Positions 1-7,339 are shown, counted from the stretch's first letter. The stretch is DNA of 19,396 bases from Ruminococcaceae bacterium UBA945 (GCA_002293315.1 DBCZ01000035.1:13281-32676); one strand, 5' to 3'. Numbers and translations: made by a program. The notes: a model not told the origin generated them from the letters alone.

Positions 1-188
1 ACCTCATACATCGTCGTTTCGGTCTTTCGCCTGTCAACACCCACGCCGCTTGTGGAATTGCCCTGCGGGTCTGTGTCCGCAAGCAGCACCCGCTTGGCCT
101 TATCTCCCAAAGCCGCGGCAAGGTTAACGGCTGTCGTCGTCTTTCCAACGCCGCCCTTTTGATTTGCAACTGCAATTATCTTTCCCAT
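1..188 (-). CDS. parA: ParA/Soj chromosome-partitioning ATPase (5' end only)
   Basis: The first 62 codons are visible; the gene runs off the left window edge. The N-terminus begins MGKIIAVANQKGGVGKTTTA, which is the deviant Walker A motif (KGGVGKTT) of ParA/MinD-type ATPases, followed by NLAAAL and a DTDPQGN motif, the ParA Walker A' region. ParA ATPases bind DNA non-specifically and work with ParB, which loads at parS, in origin segregation and in control of DnaA (known for Bacillus Soj). The ATG at 188 has a plausible Shine-Dalgarno GAGGG six to ten bases upstream. The gene lies downstream of rsmG on the same strand but has its own promoter and a terminator-like hairpin in front. parB would be expected just outside the window. 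Family assignment is firm; chromosomal Soj is inferred from the oriC context and the adjacent parS-like site. Confidence 0.93.
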   Translation of the reverse strand, partial: MGKIIAVANQKGGVGKTTTAVNLAAALGDKAKRVLLADTDPQGNSTSGVGVDRRKTETTMYE

Positions 189-218
189 AGCGCCCTCAAT
201 CTTCATAATATATTGATT

Positions 219-246
219 AGTATAGCATAATTCCGATAAAAAACAA
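219..246 (-). promoter_or_regulatory. Predicted sigma-A promoter of parA (extended -10)
   Basis: On the minus strand a -35-like TTGTTT (241-246) is followed after 16 bp by TATACT (219-224), preceded by TGC, giving an extended -10 TGCTATACT. The predicted transcription start is near 212, leaving a leader of about 24 nt with the ribosome site. The same TGCTATACT string occurs in the dnaA and gyrB promoters. Confidence 0.6.
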
Positions 247-271
247 AGAGAAATCCTGATTTATCTCCAAT

Positions 272-287
272 TGTTTCACATGAAACA
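272..287. promoter_or_regulatory. parS-like site 1 (ParB loading site) upstream of parA
   Basis: TGTTTCACATGAAACA is a 16-bp near-palindrome that matches the Firmicutes parS consensus (TGTTNCACGTGAAACA) at every fixed position except the central CACGTG, which reads CACATG. It lies about 85 bp upstream of the parA start, next to oriC, as expected for ParB loading sites. A second copy (15 of 16 identical on the other strand) is inside mnmG at 1420-1435. The site type is established knowledge; use by this organism's ParB is inferred. Confidence 0.8.
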
Positions 288-309
288 AGGGGGGGCATTG
301 CCCCCCTTT
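287..309 (-). terminator. Terminator-like hairpin after rsmG
   Basis: A GC-rich inverted repeat (seven Gs, CATTG, six Cs on the plus strand) can fold into a stem of about 10 bp with a 3-nt loop. Read on the minus strand, downstream of the rsmG stop codon, it is followed by TTGTTTC, a short U-rich tail. It probably ends the mnmE-mnmG-rsmG transcript and isolates parA. It abuts the parS-like site, sharing one base. Confidence 0.6.
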
Positions 310-325
310 CTCTTTGGCTTCTTAT

Positions 326-1039
326 TCAGAGCGGATGCTTTGTTATCGTCCCGCCGTGCCGTGGGTATTCCTTCGGCGTGAAGTTCAGCTTGCGGATAAT
401 CACGATGCTTCGCCTGTCGCCGGAAGGCAGCGCTAAATTCTCGCGCCGCTCAATGCTTCCCCCAAGTTTAGCTATCGAATTTTCCGCCTCAAGCAGCTCT
501 TCATCTATCTCCGCGGATTTCATCGCAATGAAATGCCCTTTCATCTTCACAAGCGGAAGGCAATACTCTGCAAGTGTGTTGAGCCTCGCTACTGCACGCG
601 ATACAGCGACGTCATAGCTTTCTCTCATTTCGTGCATTCTGCCGGCCTCCTCCGCTCGCTTATGGACGGTAAGCGCCTCAAGGTTAAGCTCCTTAGAAAC
701 CGCATTCAGGAAACCAAGGCGCTTGTTCGAGCCGTCTAGAAGCGTGATTTCTATATCGGGGCGCATTATCTTAAGCGGAAGCCCCGGGAAGCCCGCGCCT
801 GTGCCTACGTCAACTATCTTGGCGTGCGGCTTTATCTCGAAAGCCTTCAGTAAGCTGAGGCTGTCAATAAAATGCTTCAAGAGTATATCATCAGGCTCTG
901 TAATCGCTGTGAGGTTGATTTTCTCATTCCACTCTAAGAGCATTTTCATATACCTTTGGAACGTCTCCGCCTGCTCCGGCTTTATCTTAATACCAAACTC
1001 TTTTCCGGCCGCAATGAGCTTATTCTCTATATTCTCCAT
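326..1039 (-). CDS. rsmG: 16S rRNA (guanine527-N7)-methyltransferase RsmG (GidB)
   Basis: A 237-residue protein, normal for the family. It uses S-adenosylmethionine to methylate N7 of G527 in the 530 loop of 16S rRNA; loss of the enzyme gives low-level streptomycin resistance in other bacteria. Visible motifs are NLTAI (about 42-46), HFIDSL (56-61) and the SAM-binding glycine motif VDVGTGAGFPGLPL (76-89), followed by an acidic LLDGSNKR strand end and VSRAVA (144-149). The start ATG overlaps the TGA stop of mnmG by one base (TGATG), so translation is probably coupled. It is the last gene of mnmE-mnmG-rsmG, ahead of a terminator-like hairpin. Nothing is missing or odd. Confidence 0.96.
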   Translation of the reverse strand: MENIENKLIAAGKEFGIKIKPEQAETFQRYMKMLLEWNEKINLTAITEPDDILLKHFIDSLSLLKAFEIKPHAKIVDVGTGAGFPGLPLKIMRPDIEITLLDGSNKRLGFLNAVSKELNLEALTVHKRAEEAGRMHEMRESYDVAVSRAVARLNTLAEYCLPLVKMKGHFIAMKSAEIDEELLEAENSIAKLGGSIERRENLALPSGDRRSIVIIRKLNFTPKEYPRHGGTITKHPL

Positions 1040-2913
1040 CAGCTTTCACCGCCCTTGTTTGCCGCAAGCCAGATGAGCAACACAGATATGTCCGCAGGGC
1101 TCACGCCGGAGATTCTTCCTGCCTGCCCGATGTTTTCAGGCTTGACCGCGTTCAGTTTCTCAATCGCCTCCAAGCGAAGCCCCTTTATCACTGAATAATC
1201 CATCGCGCGTGACAGCTGCTTTGCTTCGAGGCGCTTCATCTCATCAATGTCTGCCTGCTGTTTCTTGATGTAGCCCTCATATTTCAGCTCAATCTCCACT
1301 CGCTCAAAGATTTCCTTGGGTAAATCCGGCCTTGTTTCATCAACCGGACGCAAAGCCGCATAATTCAACTGCGGTCTTTTCAGCAGCTCGGCGAGCTTAA
1401 TTCCTGAAGAAACAGGAGATGTTTCATGTGAAACTAGTATTTCATTCAAGGCATCTGTTGGCGGCAATGTCACCTTTCTCACGCGCGCCAGCTCTGTATC
1501 TATCATAGCCTTCTTCGCCTCAAAGTCTGCAAAGCGCTTAGCCGATATAAGCCCAAGCTCATGGCCGAGCGGCGTGAGGCGCTCATCGGCGTTATCCTGA
1601 CGGAGAAGGAGACGATACTCCGAGCGCGAGGTCATCATTCTGTATGGATCAGCGGCGCCCTTCGTTATGAGGTCATCTATAAGCGTGCCGATGTAAGAAT
1701 TCTCTCTGCCGAGCACTATCTCGCTCTTGCCCTGCACCTTCCTCGCTGCGTTTATCCCCGCGACGAGACCCTGCGCCGCGGCTTCTTCATAGCCTGAGCT
1801 GCCGTTGAACTGCCCCGCGCCGTAGAGACCGGGGAAATCACGGAATTCAAGCGTGGCGTTCAGCTGAAGTGAATCGGCGCAATCATATTCAATTGCATAG
1901 GCGCTGCGCATAATTTCCACATTCTCAAGGCCGCTGATAGTTCGGTAAAACTCAATTTGCACGTCCTCCGGCAAGGATGAGCTCATGCCCTGAAGATACA
2001 TTTCTTCGGTATCCAGCCCGCAAGGCTCGATAAACAGCTGATGGCGCGGCTTGTCCTTAAAGCGCACGATTTTATCCTCAATACTCGGGCAATAACGCGG
2101 GCCGATGCCCTCAATCATTCCGCCGTAGAGCGGTGAACGCTTGATGTTAGCAAGAATGACCTCCTTTGTTCTCTCGTTCGTCCAGCTTATATAGCATTCC
2201 CGCAGGTTCTTGATTTCCTTCGTCTCATAAGAGAAAGGCACGGGCGGTTCATCACCGTACTGCACCTCTAGCTCGGCAAAATCAAGCGAGCCCTTTTTTA
2301 CGCGCGCAGGTGTGCCTGTCTTGAATCTCTTCATTCTAATGCCGAGCTTTTCCAGTGCGTTCGGCAAAAATGCAGAGGGGAAGAGGCCGTCGGGTCCGCT
2401 TTCATATGAGACGTCTCCGATAAAGATTCTGCCTCCCAAAAAAGTACCCGTCGCGATTATTACCGCCTTCGCCTCATAAACTCCCTCCATGCGTGAGGTC
2501 AGCCGCCATATCCCATTATCTTGCTCCAAATCGACTATCTCCGCCTGACGCAGCTCAAGATTATCGCACAGCTCCAGCTTGTGCTTCATCAGCTTTGAAT
2601 ATTCGAGCCTGTCTATCTGCGCGCGCAGTGAATGTACCGCCGGCCCCTTGCCGAGATTAAGCATTCTGCTTTGAATCGTCACCGCGTCAGCAGTTTTGCC
2701 CATCTCGCCCCCGAGTGCGTCTATCTCGCGCACAAGGTGACCCTTCGCCGTGCCGCCGATACTCGGATTACACGGGCAGTTCCCGACACCATCCATATTT
2801 ATCGTGAAGAGAATCGTCTTGCAGCCCAGACGCGCCAAAGCAAGCCCCGCCTCTATTCCCGCGTGACCCGCCCCGATTATCGCCACATCATAATTTCCCG
2901 CCTGATATTTCAT
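1039..2913 (-). CDS. mnmG: tRNA uridine 5-carboxymethylaminomethyl modification enzyme MnmG (GidA)
   Basis: A 624-residue FAD protein, full length for the family. With MnmE it installs the (carboxymethyl)aminomethyl group at C5 of wobble U34 in certain tRNAs. The dinucleotide-binding loop IIGAGHAGIEAG sits at 12-23, the conserved CPCNPSIGG motif at 46-54, and GTFLGG around 156-161; later motifs include GLYGAGQFNGSSGYEEAAAQG and MTSRSEYRLLLRQDNAD, all typical of MnmG. The ATG at 2913 has GAGGT five bases upstream. It lies 10 bp after the mnmE stop and overlaps rsmG by one base, so the three genes form one unit. The reading frame carries a parS-like site at 1420-1435, in a stretch coding VSHET, within the C-terminal part. 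Confidence 0.97.
   Translation of the reverse strand: MKYQAGNYDVAIIGAGHAGIEAGLALARLGCKTILFTINMDGVGNCPCNPSIGGTAKGHLVREIDALGGEMGKTADAVTIQSRMLNLGKGPAVHSLRAQIDRLEYSKLMKHKLELCDNLELRQAEIVDLEQDNGIWRLTSRMEGVYEAKAVIIATGTFLGGRIFIGDVSYESGPDGLFPSAFLPNALEKLGIRMKRFKTGTPARVKKGSLDFAELEVQYGDEPPVPFSYETKEIKNLRECYISWTNERTKEVILANIKRSPLYGGMIEGIGPRYCPSIEDKIVRFKDKPRHQLFIEPCGLDTEEMYLQGMSSSLPEDVQIEFYRTISGLENVEIMRSAYAIEYDCADSLQLNATLEFRDFPGLYGAGQFNGSSGYEEAAAQGLVAGINAARKVQGKSEIVLGRENSYIGTLIDDLITKGAADPYRMMTSRSEYRLLLRQDNADERLTPLGHELGLISAKRFADFEAKKAMIDTELARVRKVTLPPTDALNEILVSHETSPVSSGIKLAELLKRPQLNYAALRPVDETRPDLPKEIFERVEIELKYEGYIKKQQADIDEMKRLEAKQLSRAMDYSVIKGLRLEAIEKLNAVKPENIGQAGRISGVSPADISVLLIWLAANKGGES
1420..1435. promoter_or_regulatory. 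parS-like site 2, inside mnmG
   Basis: TGTTTCATGTGAAACT; its reverse complement AGTTTCACATGAAACA is identical to the site at 272-287 in 15 of 16 positions, including the non-standard central CACATG. Both being near-palindromes of GTTTCACATGAAAC within 1.2 kb of parA argues for ParB binding sites. parS sites inside coding sequence are normal in Firmicutes. Confidence 0.75.
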
Positions 2914-2923
2914 TTTACCTCAT

Positions 2924-4288
2924 CTATTTCCCAACACAGAATTTTTCAAACACCTCGTTGATGATTTCTTCGCTGACCTTTTCGCCAGTGAGACTATAAA
3001 GCGCCGCCAAAGCATTCTCCACGCAAACCGTCACGGCGTCAAGCGTAATGCGGCTTTGCAGCGCATTCAGCGCCTCCTGCAGGCTGCTTCGTGCTGTCTG
3101 GGCGTCTCTCCTTTGCCGCTCGGTGTACAATGCTCCGTTTGAGGGGTCATAATCGGCTGTATTCAGGACGCTTTCGACAGTTTTCGATAATTCCTCGACG
3201 CCTTTTTCTTCTCTCGCCGAAATATGAACCACATGCGCAAAGCCGTTTTCTATCACTCTCTCATCAAGCAGTGATGGCAAATCCGTTTTATTCACAACGG
3301 CAATCGCCCGTTTATTTTTGAGCGCGCCGATTATCTCCATGTCCTCATCGTCAAGCGGCCTTGAGGAATCAAACATCGCGAGCACCAGCTCTGCCGTCTC
3401 CATTCTCTCGCGCGAGGCCGAAACGCCGATTCTCTCCACCGCATCGGCCGTTTCGCGAATTCCCGCCGTGTCTGAAAGGCGCACCGGAATTCCCGCAATC
3501 ATCACGCTTTCCTGCACGACGTCACGCGTCGTGCCCGGGATTTCCGTCACAATTGACCTCTGCCGCCCCGAAAGCAAATTCATCAGCGTGGATTTCCCCG
3601 CGTTCACCTTGCCGACTATCGCAGCGTCAACGCCGTCAGCAAAGATGCGCCCCTTTTCAAATTCACGAAGGAGCTCGCTCAAATCATCTATACACAGCTG
3701 AAGGATTCCCTCTAAACTGTCCTCCTCAACCTCGGGTATATCCTCCTCGGGGAAATCCGCCCATGCCGCCAGATGTGCCGCGGTATCCTTGATTCTATCC
3801 CGCGCCCTCGCGATTCTGGTTGAAAGGATTCCCGCCTCACCCTGAAGCGCCGTCTTTGCCGCTTCTTCGCCGGAAGCCGAGATGAGGCGCATGACCGCCT
3901 CCGCCTGGGCTAGGTCGATTTTCCCGTTCAGGAAAGCCCGTTTCGTGAATTCACCTGCCTCGGCGAGCCTTGCTCCGGCGTCCAGCACTGCGGAGAGAAG
4001 CTTTCTCGTCACGAAAAGCCCGCCATGGCATGAAAGCTCCACGACGTTCTCGCCCGTATAACTTTTCGGCGCAGTGAAAACCAGCGCGATTACGTCGTCA
4101 ATCTTCTCGCCGCTTTTATCCGCCGCATATCCCAGCGCTGCGGTATAGCCTTTCATTTCGCTCGGCTTTTTGCTTCTCTCAGAGCTGAAAACTCTGTCTG
4201 CTATATCAAGCGCGTTTTCGCCGGAGAGCCGGACAATCCCTATGCCCGCCGGCGCGTTCGCAGTGGAAATCGCAGCTATACAATCCAT
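2924..4288 (-). CDS. mnmE: tRNA modification GTPase MnmE (TrmE)
   Basis: A 454-residue protein from the ATG at 4288. It is the GTPase partner of MnmG in U34 modification. The N-terminal tetrahydrofolate-binding domain (MDCIAAISTANAPAGIGIVR onward, with ELSCHGG at 85-90) precedes a helical domain with an inserted Ras-like G domain: P-loop GKVNAGKS (226-233, V where P is usual), GTTRD (252-256), DTAG (273-276), NKTDL, then SARE. It ends FCVGK, the conserved C-terminal CxGK motif. An in-frame TTG at 4306 would add six residues, but it has no ribosome site, whereas the ATG has GGTGAG just upstream and matches the family N-terminus. A terminator for the upstream unit lies just before it; I see no convincing promoter in the roughly 43 bp available. 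Confidence 0.96.
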   Translation of the reverse strand: MDCIAAISTANAPAGIGIVRLSGENALDIADRVFSSERSKKPSEMKGYTAALGYAADKSGEKIDDVIALVFTAPKSYTGENVVELSCHGGLFVTRKLLSAVLDAGARLAEAGEFTKRAFLNGKIDLAQAEAVMRLISASGEEAAKTALQGEAGILSTRIARARDRIKDTAAHLAAWADFPEEDIPEVEEDSLEGILQLCIDDLSELLREFEKGRIFADGVDAAIVGKVNAGKSTLMNLLSGRQRSIVTEIPGTTRDVVQESVMIAGIPVRLSDTAGIRETADAVERIGVSASRERMETAELVLAMFDSSRPLDDEDMEIIGALKNKRAIAVVNKTDLPSLLDERVIENGFAHVVHISAREEKGVEELSKTVESVLNTADYDPSNGALYTERQRRDAQTARSSLQEALNALQSRITLDAVTVCVENALAALYSLTGEKVSEEIINEVFEKFCVGK

Positions 4289-4331
4289 CTTCTCACCGTC
4301 TTCCAATATATGCTACATTTGTCGAGCTTAT

Positions 4332-4360
4332 AAAAAGCCCCCTATATTATAGGGAGCTTT
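4332..4360 (-). terminator. Rho-independent terminator after jag
   Basis: On the minus strand a 12-bp stem with one G-U pair (AAAGCTCCCTAT / ATAGGGGGCTTT), a 3-nt AAT loop and a TTTTT tail lies 16 bp downstream of the jag stop. It separates the rpmH-rnpA-yidD-yidC-jag unit from mnmE. Stem coordinates are 4334-4360, with the T-run running to 4332. Confidence 0.85.
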
Positions 4361-4375
4361 AATTATAAAAGCAAA

Positions 4376-5326
4376 TTATTCTTCGCCGTCATTGGGCTTC
4401 GGGACATCAATCTTGCCGTAAACCCTCGCGGTGGGATCGTCCTGCTTTCTCTCCGCCGGTGCAGAGTTTTGGAGTCTGCTCGCATTTCCGGCGTTCCTGT
4501 TATAACCGCCTCTTCCGCCGCCTCTTCCGCCGGTATTCCGATTGCGGTTGTAACCGCCCCTGTCTCGGCCGTCACGATTATAGCCGCTTCCTCTGCGCTC
4601 ACCGCCCTCGGGCCCGATGACCACATGGCGACCCATATCCTCTCCCTCACTCCAGGATTTCGCGCCGTCAATCTCCTGAACCGCAGTGTGAATGATTCTT
4701 CTTTCATACGGATTCATCGGCTCAAGATGATTGTTTCTGCCGATTTTAATCGACTTCAAAGCCATCTTCTTGCCGAGAGATTCAAGCGTCTCCTTGCGCT
4801 TCGCGCGGTAATTTCCTACGTCCAGCGTAATGCGGTAATACTTTTCCTCAACATGGTTTGCCACAAGCGACGCCAAATACTGCAAGGAATCCAGTGTTTC
4901 ACCTCTGTGCCCGATAATAAAGCCCACATCGCCGCCCGAAAGAACAAGTGCCGCGCCGGCTTCATTTTCAATGATGTCTATCTCAACTCCGTCAACGCCC
5001 ATATTCGTAAGAACCTCTGAAATATAAGCCGAGGCCTGCTTCGCCGGATTTTCAAGCTTTCCTGCCGCCTTTTTACTTTCCTTTTTCGCTTTGGGCGCTG
5101 CCTTTGCCGGTTCCTCACTCACTGGTTTCTTCGGCTCAGGTCTGCCGTCATCAAAGCTTACGCGCACCTTAGCCGGATTTCCCCCGAAAAGCCCTAAGGT
5201 CTTCTTCGTGGGCGTTTGGAGCACCTCTACGCTGATGTCAAATTCATCCTCGGCACCAAGCTCCTGCTTTGCATTCTCAATGGCCTCTTCCACCGTATTG
5301 CCCGTCGCAATAGCCTCTCTAAACAT
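4376..5326 (-). CDS. jag: Jag/KhpB RNA-binding protein (Jag-N, KH, R3H) with an RG/YNRN-rich tail
   Basis: A 316-residue protein, longer than the roughly 200-residue Bacillus Jag. The Jag N-terminal domain spans about 1-58 (with KKTLGLFG). A Lys/Ala/Pro-rich linker (62-95) leads to a KH domain with the GxxG loop GHRG (139-142), then an R3H domain with the R-x3-H signature (R209, H213). The KH and R3H domains bind single-stranded nucleic acid; KhpB relatives act with KhpA on RNA in cell-size and division control. Residues about 241-281 are low-complexity, with repeated GYNR, RGG and GRGG units, followed by a short charged C-terminus. The ATG has AAGGAGG upstream. It follows yidC by 36 bp and is the last gene before a terminator. 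The core call is secure; the tail's role is unknown. Confidence 0.93.
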   Translation of the reverse strand: MFREAIATGNTVEEAIENAKQELGAEDEFDISVEVLQTPTKKTLGLFGGNPAKVRVSFDDGRPEPKKPVSEEPAKAAPKAKKESKKAAGKLENPAKQASAYISEVLTNMGVDGVEIDIIENEAGAALVLSGGDVGFIIGHRGETLDSLQYLASLVANHVEEKYYRITLDVGNYRAKRKETLESLGKKMALKSIKIGRNNHLEPMNPYERRIIHTAVQEIDGAKSWSEGEDMGRHVVIGPEGGERRGSGYNRDGRDRGGYNRNRNTGGRGGGRGGYNRNAGNASRLQNSAPAERKQDDPTARVYGKIDVPKPNDGEE

Positions 5327-5362
5327 ATTATCCTCCTTCGCGGCCTATTTGCCGCATTACGC

Positions 5363-6388
5363 TTACTTTTTCTTACGCTTCCCCTGGTTACCCTGCTTTT
5401 TCTCATTTGTCTGCTGTGTATTCTGAGCGGATAATTTATCCGCAATCTGCTTCTGTGTGCTTGCCGGCAGCGGCCTGATATTGCCTTCTGCCAACTCAAG
5501 TGAAACGGCTCTTTGCGCCTCTGCCATAGCTGTCATAATATTAGCGCTGAAGAATTTGTTCATAAGCAATGTCTGGCCGAACTGCATCACGCCGGACACC
5601 ACCCAGTAAAGACCCACGGCCGCGGGGAACTGGTAGGACCAGTAAACGCCCAGCAACGGCAGTGCGTACATCATGACCTTCATGCATCCGCCGCCCGCGC
5701 CCTGCTGGCCTGACATAGCAGGATTTCTGAACTGCATGTAGAGCTGCGTTCCGATTGACGTGACGAACGAAAGCACGGGGATAGTCCAGAGAAAGTCCAT
5801 AAAGCCCGAGCCGCTCGGCGAATTCAGAAGATTCAGCCCGAGGAAATTGAAGCCCTGCGAGAACATATCAAGCTTTGATAAATCTGCGGCACTGAACATG
5901 GGGGTGAGATATTCCCTGAGCGCGTCGAAGTTCTTTATGACCTCGAGCTCAGGATAAGCGCCCTGCGAAATCATTCCGGGAAGCCGCGCGACGAAATTGG
6001 AGGCCTCCGCAATGGAATTTGCGTCAAGGTGCAGTGTGTTTGAAAGCGGGGAGATAATCGAGTAATAGATACCCATCATTATGAGCATCGGAAAAATGGA
6101 GACCAAGCAGCCCGCCGAAGGCTTCACGCCCTCTTTATCGTAGAGCTTCTGCACCTCCTGCGAATATCTCTGCCTGTCCTTGCCGTACTTTTGCTGAAGT
6201 TCCTTCTGCTTTGCGGCCATCTTGGACTGCGACGCCATGCTTCTCTGCTGCTTTATCGAGAACGGAAACATTATCGCCTTGGTAACCAACGTGAAGAAGA
6301 TTATGGCGACGCCGTAATTGTTGAAGATATAGAACAGAGCCCACAGCAAATAGCCGAATACACTGCCGATATAGTTAAAAATTTGCAT
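5363..6388 (-). CDS. yidC: YidC/Oxa1-family membrane protein insertase
   Basis: A 341-residue polytopic membrane protein. It inserts membrane proteins alone or with SecYEG and is coupled to Jag in Firmicutes (the SpoIIIJ/Jag pair). There is no lipoprotein signal and no large periplasmic domain; the protein opens with a hydrophobic segment (about 10-36). A hydrophilic-groove charge is present as K37 (Arg in many homologues), followed by the basic coiled cytoplasmic loop (about 46-90) and a VKPSAGC motif (88-94) leading into the next membrane helix. Two or three further helices lie in about 205-300, including YALPLLGVYWSYQFPAAVGL. The tail is Lys/Gln-rich and basic (KKQGNQGKRKKK), as expected for ribosome contact. 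The GGAGAG ribosome site is well placed. Confidence 0.95.
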   Translation of the reverse strand: MQIFNYIGSVFGYLLWALFYIFNNYGVAIIFFTLVTKAIMFPFSIKQQRSMASQSKMAAKQKELQQKYGKDRQRYSQEVQKLYDKEGVKPSAGCLVSIFPMLIMMGIYYSIISPLSNTLHLDANSIAEASNFVARLPGMISQGAYPELEVIKNFDALREYLTPMFSAADLSKLDMFSQGFNFLGLNLLNSPSGSGFMDFLWTIPVLSFVTSIGTQLYMQFRNPAMSGQQGAGGGCMKVMMYALPLLGVYWSYQFPAAVGLYWVVSGVMQFGQTLLMNKFFSANIMTAMAEAQRAVSLELAEGNIRPLPASTQKQIADKLSAQNTQQTNEKKQGNQGKRKKK

Positions 6389-6412
6389 TACTCTCTCCAG
6401 TTTCCAGCATAC

Positions 6413-6441
6413 ATTATATATGATTAATATATGATTATAAA
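6413..6441 (-). promoter_or_regulatory. Possible internal promoter between yidD and yidC
   Basis: The 54-bp gap between yidD and yidC is extremely AT-rich. On the minus strand it holds a perfect TATAAT (6413-6418) with a weak -35-like TTTATA (6436-6441) 17 bp upstream. This could give yidC-jag extra transcription independent of rpmH. AT-richness alone could produce such a match. Confidence 0.3.
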
Positions 6442-6442
6442 A

Positions 6443-6679
6443 TCATAACTCGCTCTTCTTTGTTTTCAGCTCCGGCACGGGGTCATATCCGCCCTTGCTG
6501 AAGGGGTTGCACCGAAGAAACCTCCACAGCGTCATGAAGCCGCCCTTGAAAGCCCCGAAGCGCTCAATCGCCTCCAGCCCGTATTGAGAGCAGGTAGGGA
6601 TATACTTGCATCTCGGCGGGGTGTTGGGGGAGATATTCTTCCTGTAGAAATTTATGATGGATAAAAAAACTCTTTTCAT
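6443..6679 (-). CDS. yidD: Membrane protein insertion efficiency factor YidD
   Basis: A 78-residue protein of the usual size for YidD, a small peripheral membrane protein that assists insertion of membrane proteins through YidC. Diagnostic features are the amphipathic start (MKRVFLSIINFYRKNISP), the PPRCKYIPTCSQYGLEAI motif with two of the three conserved cysteines (C23 and C30), then FKGG, RFLRCNPFSKGGYDPVP with the third cysteine. The ATG overlaps the rnpA TGA stop by four bases (ATGA), a translational-coupling arrangement seen in many bacteria. yidC follows 54 bp downstream. Confidence 0.96.
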   Translation of the reverse strand: MKRVFLSIINFYRKNISPNTPPRCKYIPTCSQYGLEAIERFGAFKGGFMTLWRFLRCNPFSKGGYDPVPELKTKKSEL

Positions 6680-7029
6680 TTTGCGTTGCCCTTGCCTGTA
6701 GTTGCCTTGCCGAGATTCGTCAGAATCGGAGTTATAGCCTTCAGAATATCCCCGCTCTTCACATACGGCGTCTTGCCGCGCGCCACAAAGACGATATCAT
6801 AGCCCGGCGCTATCTTCTCCGCAATTTGCATATATGCGGCGACGACAACCCGCCTCGCGCGGTTGCGCTTGACGGCGTTTCCTATTTTCTTGCTTGTAGT
6901 GATACCTATACGGGCTTTCCTGAAGCGATTCTTCTTGGTGTAGATTACCACCACCGGCGTGACGTGGCTCTTGCCGCTTCTGTAAAGCCTGTGGAAATCA
7001 TTATTGCGGGTGAGCTTTTCAATCTTCAT
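6676..7029 (-). CDS. rnpA: Ribonuclease P protein component
   Basis: 117 residues from the ATG at 7029 (MKIEKLTRNNDFHRLYRSGK), normal for RnpA, the small basic subunit that helps RNase P RNA cleave the 5' leader from pre-tRNAs. The RNR signature region reads KKIGNAVKRNRARR (about 48-61), which contacts the RNA; FxxxY-type aromatic residues occur near the N-terminus. A GTG ten codons upstream (7059) is in frame but lacks a ribosome site and does not fit the family start. A GGGAG lies 11 bases before the ATG, a rather long spacing. A hairpin separates it from rpmH upstream; it overlaps yidD downstream. Confidence 0.95.
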   Translation of the reverse strand: MKIEKLTRNNDFHRLYRSGKSHVTPVVVIYTKKNRFRKARIGITTSKKIGNAVKRNRARRVVVAAYMQIAEKIAPGYDIVFVARGKTPYVKSGDILKAITPILTNLGKATTGKGNAK

Positions 7030-7083
7030 TTTATGACCGTCTCCCGTAAAAATATGCACGTTTTAACCGGCATACAACAAAGA

Positions 7084-7105
7084 AAGGTCACGCTCTGGTG
7101 ACCTT
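7084..7105 (-). terminator. Hairpin between rpmH and rnpA (possible attenuator)
   Basis: A perfect 8-bp inverted repeat, AAGGTCAC / GTGACCTT with a 6-nt loop, lies 8 bp after the rpmH stop. On the minus strand it is followed by TTCTTTG (counting on from the stem), a weak U-rich tail. It may let part of the transcription stop after rpmH, giving more L34 than RNase P protein, or act as an mRNA processing or stabilising stem. Confidence 0.5.
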
Positions 7106-7113
7106 AAAGGCAA

Positions 7114-7248
7114 TCAATAAGATAAACGAGCTCTGCCCTTTGCCCTGCGGCGTGAAAGTACTTTTCGTCCGCTTTTATCGGACATTCTCTTCCTGAAGCC
7201 GTGCTCCTTCTTTCTGTGAAGCTTCTTCGGCTGATATGTTCTCAGCAT
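7114..7248 (-). CDS. rpmH: 50S ribosomal protein L34
   Basis: A 44-residue, very basic protein beginning MLRTYQPKKLHRKKEHGFRK and ending in LSRRRAKGRARLSY; length and sequence are those of bacterial L34. It is the first gene of the leftward unit rpmH-rnpA-yidD-yidC-jag. The AAGGAGGG ribosome site lies seven bases upstream of the ATG. A consensus-like promoter starts the transcript about 55 nt upstream. Confidence 0.98.
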   Translation of the reverse strand: MLRTYQPKKLHRKKEHGFRKRMSDKSGRKVLSRRRAKGRARLSY

Positions 7249-7309
7249 ATAAAAACCCTCCTTTCGGGATGTAAAATTGACTTGATCCTGTTAAGCCTTG
7301 CGAGTTAAC

Positions 7310-7339
7310 ATTATACATTATGAAGCCCTTTTATGTCAA
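7310..7339 (-). promoter_or_regulatory. Strong sigma-A promoter of rpmH
   Basis: On the minus strand a perfect TTGACA (7334-7339) and perfect TATAAT (7310-7315) are 18 bp apart. The expected start near 7303 gives a 5' UTR of about 55 nt. A TCAACA core overlaps the -35, so a DnaA-type repressor could compete here. Confidence 0.88.

Noticed and set aside
4289..4306. TTG start six codons upstream for MnmE
   Set aside because: No ribosome site before it; the ATG at 4288 has GGTGAG and fits the family N-terminus.
4895..4902. Half parS-like TGTTTCAC in jag
   Set aside because: The other arm (CTCTGTGC) does not match, so the near-palindrome is missing; a similar half site at 17609-17616 in gyrA was rejected for the same reason.
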